DNA of 64,000 nucleotides, from the NCBI GenBank assembly GCA_016208105.1, contig JACQYS010000009.1:124001-188000 (forward strand), given 5' to 3'. Position numbers and translations under genes: made by a program. Below, one piece after another: positions 42,541 to 51,490 of the stretch. The notes beneath the pieces were generated by a model that was not told the DNA's origin, did no database searches, and was given only the letters and a program-made list of their open reading frames with translations. How positions within the stretch are numbered: position 1 is the first letter of the stretch; the number at the start of each line of letters is the position of its first letter. The stretch is from Desulfovibrio sp. (lineage in GTDB: Bacteria; Desulfobacterota; Desulfovibrionia; Desulfovibrionales; Desulfovibrionaceae).

Positions 42541-42728
42541 CCGCCCTGGCGCTCAGGCGCCCCCGGCATGCCTGCCTGCGAGGCGTGGGCCAGCTGCAAG
42601 CCCCGCCCGTCCCAATCAGACTGTTCTGCCGCACCAACTTGTTCCCCGAGTGAGCCTTCTTGACCGTGTATGCAGCTTTGCGCGGCACGCCTGCTCATCG
42701 CTTTGCAACACGAACCCAAGGATCTCCT

Positions 42729-44426
42729 TTGTCATTCGACGCTTTTGATTTACACGCTTCCATTACCGCCAACATCAAGGCCCTGGGCTACGAAGCCCCC
42801 ACCCCCATCCAGCGCGAAGCCATTCCGCATGTGGCCAGCGGCCGCGACGTCATGGGCCTGGCCCAGACCGGCACCGGCAAGACCGCGGCCTTTTTGCTGC
42901 CAATAATCGACAGGTTCTTAAAGAACCCCAAGCCGCTCAGGGGCTCGTGCCGCGCCCTGGTCATCGCGCCCACCCGCGAACTGGCCGAACAGATCCACGA
43001 GAGCGCCCGCGAGTACACCAAGGGCCTTCGCTTCCGCACCGTTACCGTGTACGGCGGCGTGGGCATGGGACCTCAAACCAACAATCTGCGCCGCGGCGCT
43101 GACATCGTGGTGGCCTGCCCGGGACGTCTGCTCGACCATGTGAACCAGGGCAACGCCAACCTCTCCTTTGTTGAAGCCCTGGTGCTGGACGAAGCCGACC
43201 ACATGTTCGACATGGGCTTTTTGCCAGACATCAAGAGGATTCTGGAGAGGCTTCCGAACGAGCGCCAGACCCTGCTCTTCTCCGCCACCATGCCCGATTC
43301 CATCAAGGGCCTGGCCAACGAGACCCTGAAGGACCCGGCCCTGGTGCGCATCGGCCGCTCCGGCCCGGTCCAGACCATCGAGCAGTGCCTGTACCCGGTG
43401 CCCCAGCACTTGAAGACCAAGCTTTTGCTGAACATCCTGGGCGACGCCAACGAAGGTTCCGTGCTGGTGTTCACCCGCACCAAACACCGCGCCAAGCGCC
43501 TGGCCGAGCAGCTTGGGCGTTCCGGCCACCAGTCCGCCTGCCTGCAGGGCAATCTGTCACAGGCCCAGCGCCAGAAGGCCATGGAAGGCTTCCGCTCCGG
43601 CCGCTACCGGGTGATGGTGGCCACGGACATCGCGGCCAGGGGCATCGACGTGTCCCGCGTGGCCCACGTGGTGAACTACGACCTTCCCGACACCCCTGAG
43701 ACTTACACCCACCGGGTCGGCCGCACCGGCCGCGCCGAGCGCGAAGGCCAGGCCCACTCCCTGGTGACCAGCGAGGACGTGTCCATGGTCAGGGCCATTG
43801 AGCGTCTGTTGGGCAAGTCCATCGAACGCCGCAAGATCGAAGGGTTCGACTACGCCTGCGCCGCGCCCGAGCGCGACTCCGAATTCCACCGCCCGCCGCT
43901 CAGCCAGAACCGCTACGGCCAGCCCCGTAACGGCCGCAACTCCTCCGAGCCCCAGCCCAGGTCCGGCAGGTACGCTTCCGGCAGCCAGGAGCGCGTCTCC
44001 GCTTACGGCGACCAGCCCAGATCTGGCCGCTACGCTTCCGACAGCCAGGAACGCGGCTCCTCTTACGGCGACCAGCCCCAGGCCAGGAATTCCAGGCAGG
44101 GCGTTTACGGCAACGCCGGCCGCTACGGAGCCGAGGGTTCAGGCAACGCTCCCAGGCAGTACGCTTACTCCGCCGAACCAGGCCGCGCCCGCCGCGACCA
44201 GGACGGCAACCGCGCCGCGACGGACAACCGCGATGGCGACCACTCCCGCAACAGGCAGCCCCGCGCCGCCAAGAGCTCCGGCGGCTTCTACGGCCGGGCT
44301 CCGGAGTCCGCTAATGGCAGCCGCAGTGGCGGCCAGGAAAGGACCTCGGGCAACTACGGCCAGTCCAGACCTCGCTCCCGCCAGGGTGGTGACCGCCAGG
44401 GCAATGGCAGCGATCAAGCCGCCTAG
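42729..44426 (+). CDS. DEAD-box ATP-dependent RNA helicase with repetitive RG-rich tail, 565 aa
   Basis: TTG start at 42729 has AAGGATCTCC in front and gives SFDAFDLHASITANIKALGYEAP; longer openings lack a site. Motifs in order: Q-motif PTPIQ, I AQTGTGKT, Ia PTRELAEQ, II VLDEAD, III SATMPDS, IV LVFTRTKHRAKRLA, V ATDIAARGIDV, VI HRVGRTGRA. About 160 residues after the core are low complexity with two copies of SGRYAS(G/D)SQER and YGDQP units, typical of RhlE-type tails. Likely roles are rRNA processing or cold tolerance. An intrinsic terminator follows. Confidence 0.94.
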   Translation: MSFDAFDLHASITANIKALGYEAPTPIQREAIPHVASGRDVMGLAQTGTGKTAAFLLPIIDRFLKNPKPLRGSCRALVIAPTRELAEQIHESAREYTKGLRFRTVTVYGGVGMGPQTNNLRRGADIVVACPGRLLDHVNQGNANLSFVEALVLDEADHMFDMGFLPDIKRILERLPNERQTLLFSATMPDSIKGLANETLKDPALVRIGRSGPVQTIEQCLYPVPQHLKTKLLLNILGDANEGSVLVFTRTKHRAKRLAEQLGRSGHQSACLQGNLSQAQRQKAMEGFRSGRYRVMVATDIAARGIDVSRVAHVVNYDLPDTPETYTHRVGRTGRAEREGQAHSLVTSEDVSMVRAIERLLGKSIERRKIEGFDYACAAPERDSEFHRPPLSQNRYGQPRNGRNSSEPQPRSGRYASGSQERVSAYGDQPRSGRYASDSQERGSSYGDQPQARNSRQGVYGNAGRYGAEGSGNAPRQYAYSAEPGRARRDQDGNRAATDNRDGDHSRNRQPRAAKSSGGFYGRAPESANGSRSGGQERTSGNYGQSRPRSRQGGDRQGNGSDQAA

Positions 44427-44453
44427 CGCCCAATAAAGCATCCAAAAAACAGG

Positions 44454-44481
44454 AAAGGGAGCCGTACGGCTCCCTTTTTTT
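44454..44481 (+). terminator. intrinsic terminator of the DEAD-box helicase gene
   Basis: AAAGGGAGCCGT pairs with ACGGCTCCCTTT and is followed by more T. Confidence 0.95.
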
Positions 44482-44605
44482 GTGCTGTGCCCCCTGCATA
44501 TCCCGGAAAAACCTGCTCTGCGCCGGGTTCGTCCGCATGGCAGTGCCAACTGTTTTGTCCCGACGGGATGAAACGGGCGGGAAAAACCGTTTTCATGTTT
44601 TTTGC

Positions 44606-45862
44606 TTACATTTTCTCTCCCAAAAGTTCCTGGCCAGCCCCTTCGCGCACAACCCACTTGCGCTCCGAAAGCGCCTGCTTGGCCCTGGCGCTCACCGTCC
44701 CGGTGACCCACAATTCCACTGCCGCTGGCTTGAATTTGTCCACCGCAACCTCGATTCCCCCGGAGAGTTTGCCCAAGGCCTTGGTCCAGCACAGGTTGTC
44801 CAACGGGAAACAGAGCACCAGCTTGCCCTCGTTGGTCAACGCCCCGACCAGGGTGCCCAGCTTCACGAAGCCCCGGATGGCGTTCACCTTGCGATGAAAC
44901 CCCGCATACATCAGGGCCATGCGCTGCCTGAAAAAGGCCTGATCCTGGTTCTCCGTGCGCGCGGCAAGGCGCACGAACGTATCCCGCCCTCCAGCCCGCC
45001 CCAGGTCCGACAGGGCCTTCACCAGAAGCGATTGCTGGGTGGGGGTGAACTCGTCATTGTCCATGAAGAACCGTGAGGATTCTTCCGGTATGCCCATGGC
45101 TTCAAGGGTCTTGCGATTGTGTATACGCAGATCCTGAGGCGGCTGGGCCAGATCGATCTGCCCCAGCCAGTTCACGCCGCTCACTGAGGATACCGCAATG
45201 CCCACTCCGCCGGGTATCAGGGCCTTGAGCCCCATGGTGGTGAGCCCTCCGGCGTAACCGGGCGCAGCCACGGCGCGCAGCTTCTCCTGGAGGCGCTCAT
45301 TGGTGGAATAAGGGTCCACACCGAAGGCCACGGCGTACTCGCGCCGGGTGGACGCGAAACCGGTGAGCTTGGCCCCGGTGGAATCCTCGTACTTGCTGGC
45401 CTTGGATCCGGATATGCTCTCGCCCGCCCGGCTGAACAGCTTGCCCACGCCGGACGCAGCACCCTCGAGGGTGTCCACCGGTGCCGTCACCAGGTTCTTG
45501 ACCCCTTCCACCATGCTCACGCCGCCTTCCCAGACACCCTTGCCGTACTCTTTGGCGCCGTTGGCCTTGTCCATGGCGTGCATGGCCGCGAATTCGTCCA
45601 CTCGTGTGGCCAGAAGCGCAGTGGATACGATTCTGTAACTGCCATAGCGGGAACGAACCGTGTAGATGTTCATGTAGCCGTCGTTCTCGACAACCTCTTC
45701 CACGCGATGGTGCGGCCCTGAGAGCAGGGCTTTGGGAAGGATGCGGGAGGCAGAAAGATTGTAGGGAATCTCAAAGGAATCCGCAGGCTGGCCCTGAGCA
45801 TGGATGTCATGACTCCAGACCAAGACCAAGAGGAGAAAACTGGAGGCGGCGAGCCATTTCAT
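44606..45862 (-). CDS. exported hypothetical protein, 418 aa
   Basis: ATG at 45862 starts a signal peptide MKWLAASSFLLLVLVWSHDIHAQ; an ATG at 45886 adds eight residues before it. The mature protein has no recognised domain. It has alternating helix and Gly-rich parts (YGKGVWEGGVSMVEGVKNLVTAP, then LKALIPGGVGIAVSSVSG) and a hydrophilic C-terminal half. The N-terminal ~100 residues hold YGSYRIVSTALLATRVDEFAAMHAM. It is transcribed away from buk, with which it shares the strand and is separated by about 55 bases. No function is assigned. Confidence 0.65.
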   Translation of the reverse strand: MKWLAASSFLLLVLVWSHDIHAQGQPADSFEIPYNLSASRILPKALLSGPHHRVEEVVENDGYMNIYTVRSRYGSYRIVSTALLATRVDEFAAMHAMDKANGAKEYGKGVWEGGVSMVEGVKNLVTAPVDTLEGAASGVGKLFSRAGESISGSKASKYEDSTGAKLTGFASTRREYAVAFGVDPYSTNERLQEKLRAVAAPGYAGGLTTMGLKALIPGGVGIAVSSVSGVNWLGQIDLAQPPQDLRIHNRKTLEAMGIPEESSRFFMDNDEFTPTQQSLLVKALSDLGRAGGRDTFVRLAARTENQDQAFFRQRMALMYAGFHRKVNAIRGFVKLGTLVGALTNEGKLVLCFPLDNLCWTKALGKLSGGIEVAVDKFKPAAVELWVTGTVSARAKQALSERKWVVREGAGQELLGEKM

Positions 45863-45917
45863 GCGGGTCCCCGGGATTGTTCGCATTTCTAGGGATAGGC
45901 GATGGACACCGCGAGAG

Positions 45918-47003
45918 TCAATTCTTGGGATCCCCCTTTTTCACAGGGGGATACGTTTGAACCTCGAGCTCTCCGGCAAGGGCCAGCAGCGCGCCCCTGG
46001 CCATGGCCTGCATCTCCTCCACTCCAGTGACCACCACCACGGGCCCCAAATAGGCCACCAGACGGGTGAGCTCATGGGTGAGCCGGGTGCTGCGGGCCAT
46101 GCCGCCGGTCACCACCACGGCCTCCACCCGGCCCTCCAGGGCCGGAGCCATCGATGCCACGGCCTTGGCGATGTTGTAGACCATGGCCTCGAAGACCAGC
46201 CTGGCCTTTTCGTCGCCCGCATTGATGCGGGCCTCCACCAGGCGCAGGTCGCTGGTTCCCAGATGGGCCAGCAGCCCCCCTCCCGTGGTTATGGCCGCCT
46301 CGAGCTGCCCGATGGAATACTGTCCACTCTCGAGAAGGCGCAGCACAGGTAAAAGAGGCAAGGCGCCGGAGCGTTCCGGGCTGAACGGACCCTCTCCGTC
46401 CATGGCGTTGGTCACGTCCACCACCCTGCCCTTCAGGTGTGCGCCAACGGAAATCCCACCACCCAGATGGGCCACGATGAACCGGCCGTGCCCGTAGTCG
46501 ATCCCCAGACGCGAAGCAGCCTCACGCGCGGCCCCGCGCTGGCCCAGGGCATGAAAGATGGTGCGTCTGGAAATATTCGGGAATCCGGTCAGCCGGGCGA
46601 CGTCCATGAGTTCGTCCGTAGCCACCGGGTCCACCACCAGGGCCGGACACTGATGTTTGTCGGCGAACTTTCTGGCCAGGAAGGCCCCCAGGTTGCTGGC
46701 GTGTTCGCCGTGCGGGGCCTGGCGCAACTCGTCGAGCATGGCCTCGCTCACGGCGAAGACTCCTCCAGGCACGGGCGCTAGAAACCCACCGCGCCCAACC
46801 ACGGCATCTAAGTGGCCAAGATCGCCCAGTCCGGCCCGCAGGCCGGAGGTCCTGTACTGGAGCTGGTCCATCACCCGTTCGAATCTGATCATCTCATCGC
46901 GGGTGTGCTCCAACTCAACGGTACGAACCGCCACGTCGCCCTCGAAAAGCACGGCCTTGGTGGAGGTGGACCCCGGGTTTATCGTCAGTATGCGTTTCTT
47001 CAT
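45918..47003 (-). CDS. buk: butyrate kinase
   Basis: 361 aa of the ASKHA fold. Nucleotide-binding start ILTINPGSTSTKAVLFEGD, phosphate-2 and adenosine motifs VAHLGGGISVGAHLKGRVVD and AVVVTGGMARSTRL, and ISRRTIFHALGQRGAARE typical of Buk. Length matches Buk (about 355) rather than acetate kinase (about 400). It interconverts butyryl-CoA-derived butyryl phosphate and butyrate with ATP, or acts on branched acyl phosphates. No ptb or butyryl-CoA dehydrogenase is adjacent. Confidence 0.93.
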   Translation of the reverse strand: MKKRILTINPGSTSTKAVLFEGDVAVRTVELEHTRDEMIRFERVMDQLQYRTSGLRAGLGDLGHLDAVVGRGGFLAPVPGGVFAVSEAMLDELRQAPHGEHASNLGAFLARKFADKHQCPALVVDPVATDELMDVARLTGFPNISRRTIFHALGQRGAAREAASRLGIDYGHGRFIVAHLGGGISVGAHLKGRVVDVTNAMDGEGPFSPERSGALPLLPVLRLLESGQYSIGQLEAAITTGGGLLAHLGTSDLRLVEARINAGDEKARLVFEAMVYNIAKAVASMAPALEGRVEAVVVTGGMARSTRLTHELTRLVAYLGPVVVVTGVEEMQAMARGALLALAGELEVQTYPPVKKGDPKN

Positions 47004-47171
47004 GGTGTAAGCGTGTTAGTTAAGCAAAGCGCCTGCCGGGTCAATACGTTTCAAACGTAGAGGCCCAGGATCCGGGGCAGTCCCACATGACGAGACATAC
47101 CACACCAACGACAGACGACTCACCAAACATGGGCAGAATAGCGGAGTTTGACCAAGATAATACACGGCCAC

Positions 47172-47216
47172 AAAAAAGCGCGCCGAGCGAGGGGATGTGT
47201 CCCCTGCCCGGCGCGC
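47172..47216 (-). terminator. intrinsic terminator of the first PLP enzyme gene (minus strand)
   Basis: On the minus strand GCGCGCCG...CGGCGCGC (47216 to 47178) encloses a second stem GGGGACACATCCCC and is followed by six T. It stands 25 bases past the stop at 47241. Confidence 0.9.
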
Positions 47217-47240
47217 ACGCCTCGGTATCGCCCCGTGCGC

Positions 47241-48626
47241 CTAGCCTTTCCGGTAACTCTCGATCAGCCGGTCCGTCTCGCTCACAAAAGCCCGTTGTCC
47301 TGCCCAGAAGTCCTGAGACTTGAGGGCATCGAGTTCCGCCACAGTCTTACCCTGTTGTTCGACCCATGTGAAGTATTTGAGGTTGTGCCAGCGAAGTCTG
47401 GCCTCGCGCGTGCCTTCCTGAATCCAGTCCTCTTTCTGGCCGTGGAAGATGCTTGTCAGCCTGTGCCCGGCTTCGGCTGAGTCCATCGCCCCTTTTTCCT
47501 GGGTGAGGTTTTTCAGCACCGAGTGGTATCTGGCGATGTTGTCCGTGCACACGGTGACCACCACGTCGTCCTTGCTAAAGCCATAGTGCTTGGCTGTCTT
47601 GATGGCCCCCAGGATGTTGCACACGCCTGAAATTCCAGTAATGGACGCCAGCTTGTCTGCCTGCCCGGGGGTGAGACCAGCAGCCTCCAGGACCTTGCGT
47701 CCTGCCTCCTCGACCAGGAGCTGTAAGCCGAGCTTGCACTCCAAGTCGTCCACACAGATCATGGCGTCCATGTTCATGACATTGTGGATCCAGGTGACGT
47801 GCTTGTCGCCGATACCCTGGATGTCGTGCCCGCCATGGCCGTTGATAAAAAGCGTGGGGCACTGGATGGGTTCGAGACCAACGATCTTGTGATCCGGCCA
47901 GCGTTCCTTGAGGGCGTCGCCTGCGCCGATGGTACCCGCCGAGCCCATGGCCGAGACAAAGGCCGAAGCCTTGCCTCTGCCAACTCCCTTGGCGGCCAAC
48001 TCCTCCATGAGGGCAATGATCGTGGGACCGGTGACGCACGAATGGAAGCGATAGTTACCGAACCGCTCGAACTGGTTCATGATCCGTATTTTGTCCGGAT
48101 CACCACCCGAGAGTTCGTGGCACTTGTCGTAGATTTCCTTGACGTTGGACTCGCAGCCCGGAGTGGCGATGATGCGCGAACCATAGGAACGGATCATCTC
48201 GAAACGCTCGGCGCTCATCTCCTCAGGGAGAACCACCACGGAGTCGAAGCCCATGCGTCCGCCAACCCATGCGCCGCCGATGCCGTAGTTGCCGGTGGAG
48301 GGCCACACCACTGTGTGTTCTCCGGCCTTCACCGCGCCACGAACCAGCTGTTCGATGAGCACCGAATAGGTGGCCCCCACCTTGTGGCTGCCGGTGGGGA
48401 AATCCTTTCCGTAGATGACCACAATCTCCGCGTCCACGCCGGTCAGGGCCTTGGGCAGCACCATGTGGCTCACCTGCCCGGCAGCGTCGCGCCAAGTGAT
48501 GTTGAAGAGGTTCACGGGATCAAGCGGAGCGTCCGTCCTGGCGGCCAGGGCTTTGCGGCGGATATCCGGGCCGATCTTCGAAGGATCGAGCATCTCGGCG
48601 AAGGTGGGGCCTGCGATTCTGGGCAT
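47241..48626 (-). CDS. PLP-dependent enzyme, fold type II (tryptophan synthase beta/cysteine synthase superfamily), 461 aa
   Basis: GAGGAACCAATAC precedes the ATG. PLP lysine in KDFPTGSHKVGATYSVL; phosphate-binding region WPSTGNYGIGGAWVGGRMGFDS; late GSAGTIGAGDALKERWPDHKIVGLEP. Unlike cysteine synthase it begins with ~90 extra residues and ends with ~80 more. Reaction unknown; a beta-elimination or beta-replacement on an amino acid is expected from the fold. The related next gene on the same strand shares the GSHK motif, so the pair may act in one route. Confidence 0.85.
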   Translation of the reverse strand: MPRIAGPTFAEMLDPSKIGPDIRRKALAARTDAPLDPVNLFNITWRDAAGQVSHMVLPKALTGVDAEIVVIYGKDFPTGSHKVGATYSVLIEQLVRGAVKAGEHTVVWPSTGNYGIGGAWVGGRMGFDSVVVLPEEMSAERFEMIRSYGSRIIATPGCESNVKEIYDKCHELSGGDPDKIRIMNQFERFGNYRFHSCVTGPTIIALMEELAAKGVGRGKASAFVSAMGSAGTIGAGDALKERWPDHKIVGLEPIQCPTLFINGHGGHDIQGIGDKHVTWIHNVMNMDAMICVDDLECKLGLQLLVEEAGRKVLEAAGLTPGQADKLASITGISGVCNILGAIKTAKHYGFSKDDVVVTVCTDNIARYHSVLKNLTQEKGAMDSAEAGHRLTSIFHGQKEDWIQEGTREARLRWHNLKYFTWVEQQGKTVAELDALKSQDFWAGQRAFVSETDRLIESYRKG

Positions 48627-48645
48627 GTATTGGTTCCTCGCTGGT

Positions 48646-50067
48646 TTAGCGGTTTATTCCGGTAAAGAAGAGGCCAACCCGGGCGGAGTCCTCCACGGCT
48701 CGGGCTTGCTTGAGAGCCAGAAGCCCGGCCAGGCCGGCCGACCCTGTGGGGGAGACGCTGACGGGCGTATGCTTAAGCGCCAGCTCGTGAGCCCTGGCGA
48801 TCAGGGATTCGGAGGCGATCACGGCCCGGCCGCCGGTGCGAAGCATGGCCCGGGCCAGAAAGTACCAGTCGTAGGTCTCATCGTCCAAGATGCCGTGGGC
48901 CAGGCTGTGCGGGGCCGGGCCGGGCCAGGCGCGCATGAAGCGGAGCGGTTCGTCAGCCGCCAGATCGAAGACGTTGCGAACCGGTTCGGAAGCGTAGTTC
49001 AGCCGGGCGTGCTCGACGGCTTGCGCAATAAGCCCATCGCGCTCCGACAGAAAAGCTTTCACCCCGTCCAAGCCTTCAGGCAACGGGAAATCCATCCCGG
49101 CGACTTTCGAAGTTTCGGCCAACAGAGCGAGCCAGGCCCGCACGAAGGGGAATGCGCCTTCGGTCTGGCAGGCATGAATCCTGGGCAGGTTTTCGAGAAT
49201 TCCGAGAGAGTGAAGGGTTTCGAAGGCCTGGGCCACCGACCTGGCCAAGGCCCCACCGCCGATCTGGAGTACCAGGTGCCCAGGCTCTCCAGCCAGGGCC
49301 CGCCATTGCAGCGCAGCTTCATACCCCAGACTGCGCCCGCCCTCGATGTTGGACCAGTTGTCGCGCCCGGAGCAGCAAAAGGGCACGGCTCCGTCGCGCA
49401 CCGCCTCGCGAAAGGCAAGATAGCACGGGTCTCCGCCCCCTGTGGACAGGCGCGGCACCACGACCACATCGGCCCCGCGCTCGCGCAGAAGCTCCGCCAC
49501 TTCCGGGCTCACGTCCTCGGGAACGAAGGTTTTCAAGCCATAGCCCGCGGCCCGGGCCACGCAGGCAGCAGCCAGGGCCGCGTTGCCGCAGCTGGAAATA
49601 GCCAGGGGACGTTTGGGCCTACCGCCCCGCAGGGCTTCCAGATAGAGCATGGTCCCGGCCAGATGGCGCACCTTGTGGGAACCGCCGGGCTGGCCCGTCT
49701 CGTCCTTGACGGCCAGAACGCCTCCGTGTCCGATAGCCTTCCCCAATTCCGGGACCGGCAGCAAAGGCGTTACGGCCAGGGACCGGCTTTCCAGGCGTGA
49801 CAGGCCTTCCTGAAGATCGGAGCGCAACCCGGCGAACCGGGGTCCGGCAACGCTTGACGCCGCGCCAAGGCAGGCGAAAGCCGCCAGAGGGTCCTGGCCG
49901 TGCCTGGACCAGGATGTGAGGAGTTCGTCAGCAAGCCTGGAGCTGGCTTCAATGTGTACATCGAGAATATGTTCCCGCCCATCCCCATATCCGGGGCAGG
50001 CGAAAAGGCCCTGTTCGAGTCCGTAGTGTTTCCGGCATGCCGGACAATAGGCATGCATGAGGTTCAT
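48646..50067 (-). CDS. PLP-dependent enzyme, threonine synthase-like, with N-terminal Cys motif, 473 aa
   Basis: N-terminus AYCPACRKHYGLEQGLFACPG resembles the zinc-ribbon leader of some threonine synthases, although only three cysteines are seen. PLP lysine in KDETGQPGGSHKVRHLAG, followed by ISSCGNAALAAACVARAAGY and IGGGALARSVAQAF. The C-terminal half is longer than standard (ADEPLRFMRAWPGP and onwards). Fold-type-II, likely an amino acid lyase or synthase, substrate not identified. It is upstream of the other PLP gene in the same direction with a 19-base gap, indicating an operon. Confidence 0.8.
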   Translation of the reverse strand: MNLMHAYCPACRKHYGLEQGLFACPGYGDGREHILDVHIEASSRLADELLTSWSRHGQDPLAAFACLGAASSVAGPRFAGLRSDLQEGLSRLESRSLAVTPLLPVPELGKAIGHGGVLAVKDETGQPGGSHKVRHLAGTMLYLEALRGGRPKRPLAISSCGNAALAAACVARAAGYGLKTFVPEDVSPEVAELLRERGADVVVVPRLSTGGGDPCYLAFREAVRDGAVPFCCSGRDNWSNIEGGRSLGYEAALQWRALAGEPGHLVLQIGGGALARSVAQAFETLHSLGILENLPRIHACQTEGAFPFVRAWLALLAETSKVAGMDFPLPEGLDGVKAFLSERDGLIAQAVEHARLNYASEPVRNVFDLAADEPLRFMRAWPGPAPHSLAHGILDDETYDWYFLARAMLRTGGRAVIASESLIARAHELALKHTPVSVSPTGSAGLAGLLALKQARAVEDSARVGLFFTGINR

Positions 50068-50385
50068 TCCGGGGGATGGATGAAGAATGTGGCTCTCATG
50101 GTTATCATTATTCCATGTTCTTACCTTTCAAGCAATTTTGTACTTCCCATCCAAGAAAGCTTGGCCCGCCCCCAGCACGTAAATCTTAAATAATTACCGA
50201 ATGTTAATGACTTTCATCGAAAACAGCACGCCTCGGTCCGTCCTATGCGAACCCCATGGATGTTTTCATGGATCACTCATGAGCGATGAGAGCATGGGGC
50301 GGTCCCGGACAAAGGTCCTTGGCATCTGCCCGGCCCCGCAGTATCCAAAACAAAGGATTACTAAGTGCTAGCAGGAGACAGGGCG
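50068..50385. other. intergenic region with a structured leader before the DUF362-ferredoxin gene
   Basis: No gene. CCCCATG at 50252-50258 pairs with CATGGGG at 50293-50299; inside are CATGG...CATG pairings and the near palindrome TCACTCATGAGCGA at 50273-50286. This could be an operator or a folded mRNA leader of the + gene. Confidence 0.45.
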
Positions 50386-51483
50386 ATGAGTACCGTTCTT
50401 ATCCACCCCGCCGATTACCAGGACTGTCAGCAGGCTGTGGAAAGGGCTTTCGAGCTTTTCCCCCAGAACATCGCAGGCAGGAAGGTGCTTATTAAGCCCA
50501 ACGTGCTTCGGCCCTCCCGGCCGGAAGAGGCCATCACCACCCATCCGGCGGTGCTGGAAGCGGTTGTCCGCAGTGTGGAGGCCCGCAACCCGTCATCGAT
50601 AGTTGTGGGCGACAACCCCGGGCTCATGGCTTACGGGGCCAACGAACAGAGTTTCGAGCGCTGCGGCCTCACGGCTGCTTGCCGCGGGCACTACCGCAAC
50701 ATCGGCATCGAGGCCGAGGAAGTCCCCTTCGATATGGCCTATGGCGGAAGCCTCTCTGTGTCCAAGGACGTACTGGACGCGGACGTGGTCATCTCCGTGC
50801 CCAAATTCAAGACCCACGGTTTGACCGGCATCACCGGGGCGATAAAGAACAGCTACGGGATTCTTCCTGGCGCCCAGAAAGCCCAGTTGCACCGCCTTTC
50901 CGGAAACCAGGCCCGCTTCCACGAACTCATCGTGGAGGTCTTCAGGCTTCGGGTTCCTGACCTGTTCATCATGGACGCCGTGCTCGGCATGCAGGGCAAT
51001 GGCCCGGCCTCCACCGAGCTTCGCTGGATCGGACGGATACTCGCCTCGGACAACGCCGTGGCCATGGATGCCGTGATGGCCAGGATGATGGGGGCCGACC
51101 CTGAGCATCTGGGATTTTTGAAAAGGGCCAAGGAGTTGGGGCTTGGCGATTATGAAGCGGACTCCATCACGCTGGAAGGCGAACTCATACCCATCGCGGA
51201 TTTCAAGGTTCCGCCGCTTGGTGAGGACGCCCTCTCCCATCTGTGCCATATCCAACGGCTCCTGGACGATCGCGCGGCCAGCAGGCCCGAAGCCGATCCG
51301 GCCCGGTGCACCGGCTGCGGCACATGCGTGGAGCAATGCCCGGCCCAGGCCCTGACCCAAGAAGGAGGGATTCCCGTGGTGGACGTCCAGGCCTGTATCG
51401 CCTGCTTCTGCTGCCAGGAGATGTGCCCGGAAAAGGCCATCACCCTCAAAAAACCACCCTGCGGATCCGGACAAGGCGCCTGA
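50386..51483 (+). CDS. DUF362 / 4Fe-4S ferredoxin-domain protein, 365 aa
   Basis: ATG at 50386 with GCAGGAGACAGGGCG upstream. The DUF362 region (about 1-275) shows KVLIKPNVLRPSRPEEAITTHPAVLEAVV, IVVGDNPGLMAY, VISVPKFKTHGLTGITGAIKN, and FIMDAVLGMQGNGP. The C-terminus carries two 4Fe-4S motifs, CTGCGTCVEQCPAQAL and CIACFCCQEMCPEKAI. Proteins of this build are common in anaerobes; their reaction is unknown, but redox transfer by the ferredoxin part is expected. Confidence 0.9.
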   Translation: MSTVLIHPADYQDCQQAVERAFELFPQNIAGRKVLIKPNVLRPSRPEEAITTHPAVLEAVVRSVEARNPSSIVVGDNPGLMAYGANEQSFERCGLTAACRGHYRNIGIEAEEVPFDMAYGGSLSVSKDVLDADVVISVPKFKTHGLTGITGAIKNSYGILPGAQKAQLHRLSGNQARFHELIVEVFRLRVPDLFIMDAVLGMQGNGPASTELRWIGRILASDNAVAMDAVMARMMGADPEHLGFLKRAKELGLGDYEADSITLEGELIPIADFKVPPLGEDALSHLCHIQRLLDDRAASRPEADPARCTGCGTCVEQCPAQALTQEGGIPVVDVQACIACFCCQEMCPEKAITLKKPPCGSGQGA

Positions 51484-51490
51484 GTTCCGA

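Noticed and set aside
43955-44080. Possible CRISPR-like direct repeats in the helicase gene
   Set aside because: They are in-frame protein repeats (SGRYAS.SQER...YGDQP) of an RG-rich tail, with no spacers or cas genes.
50130-50180. Possible sigma-54 promoter (TGGCCCG...CAGCA) upstream of the DUF362 gene
   Set aside because: The -12 element does not match TTGC; the similarity is too weak.
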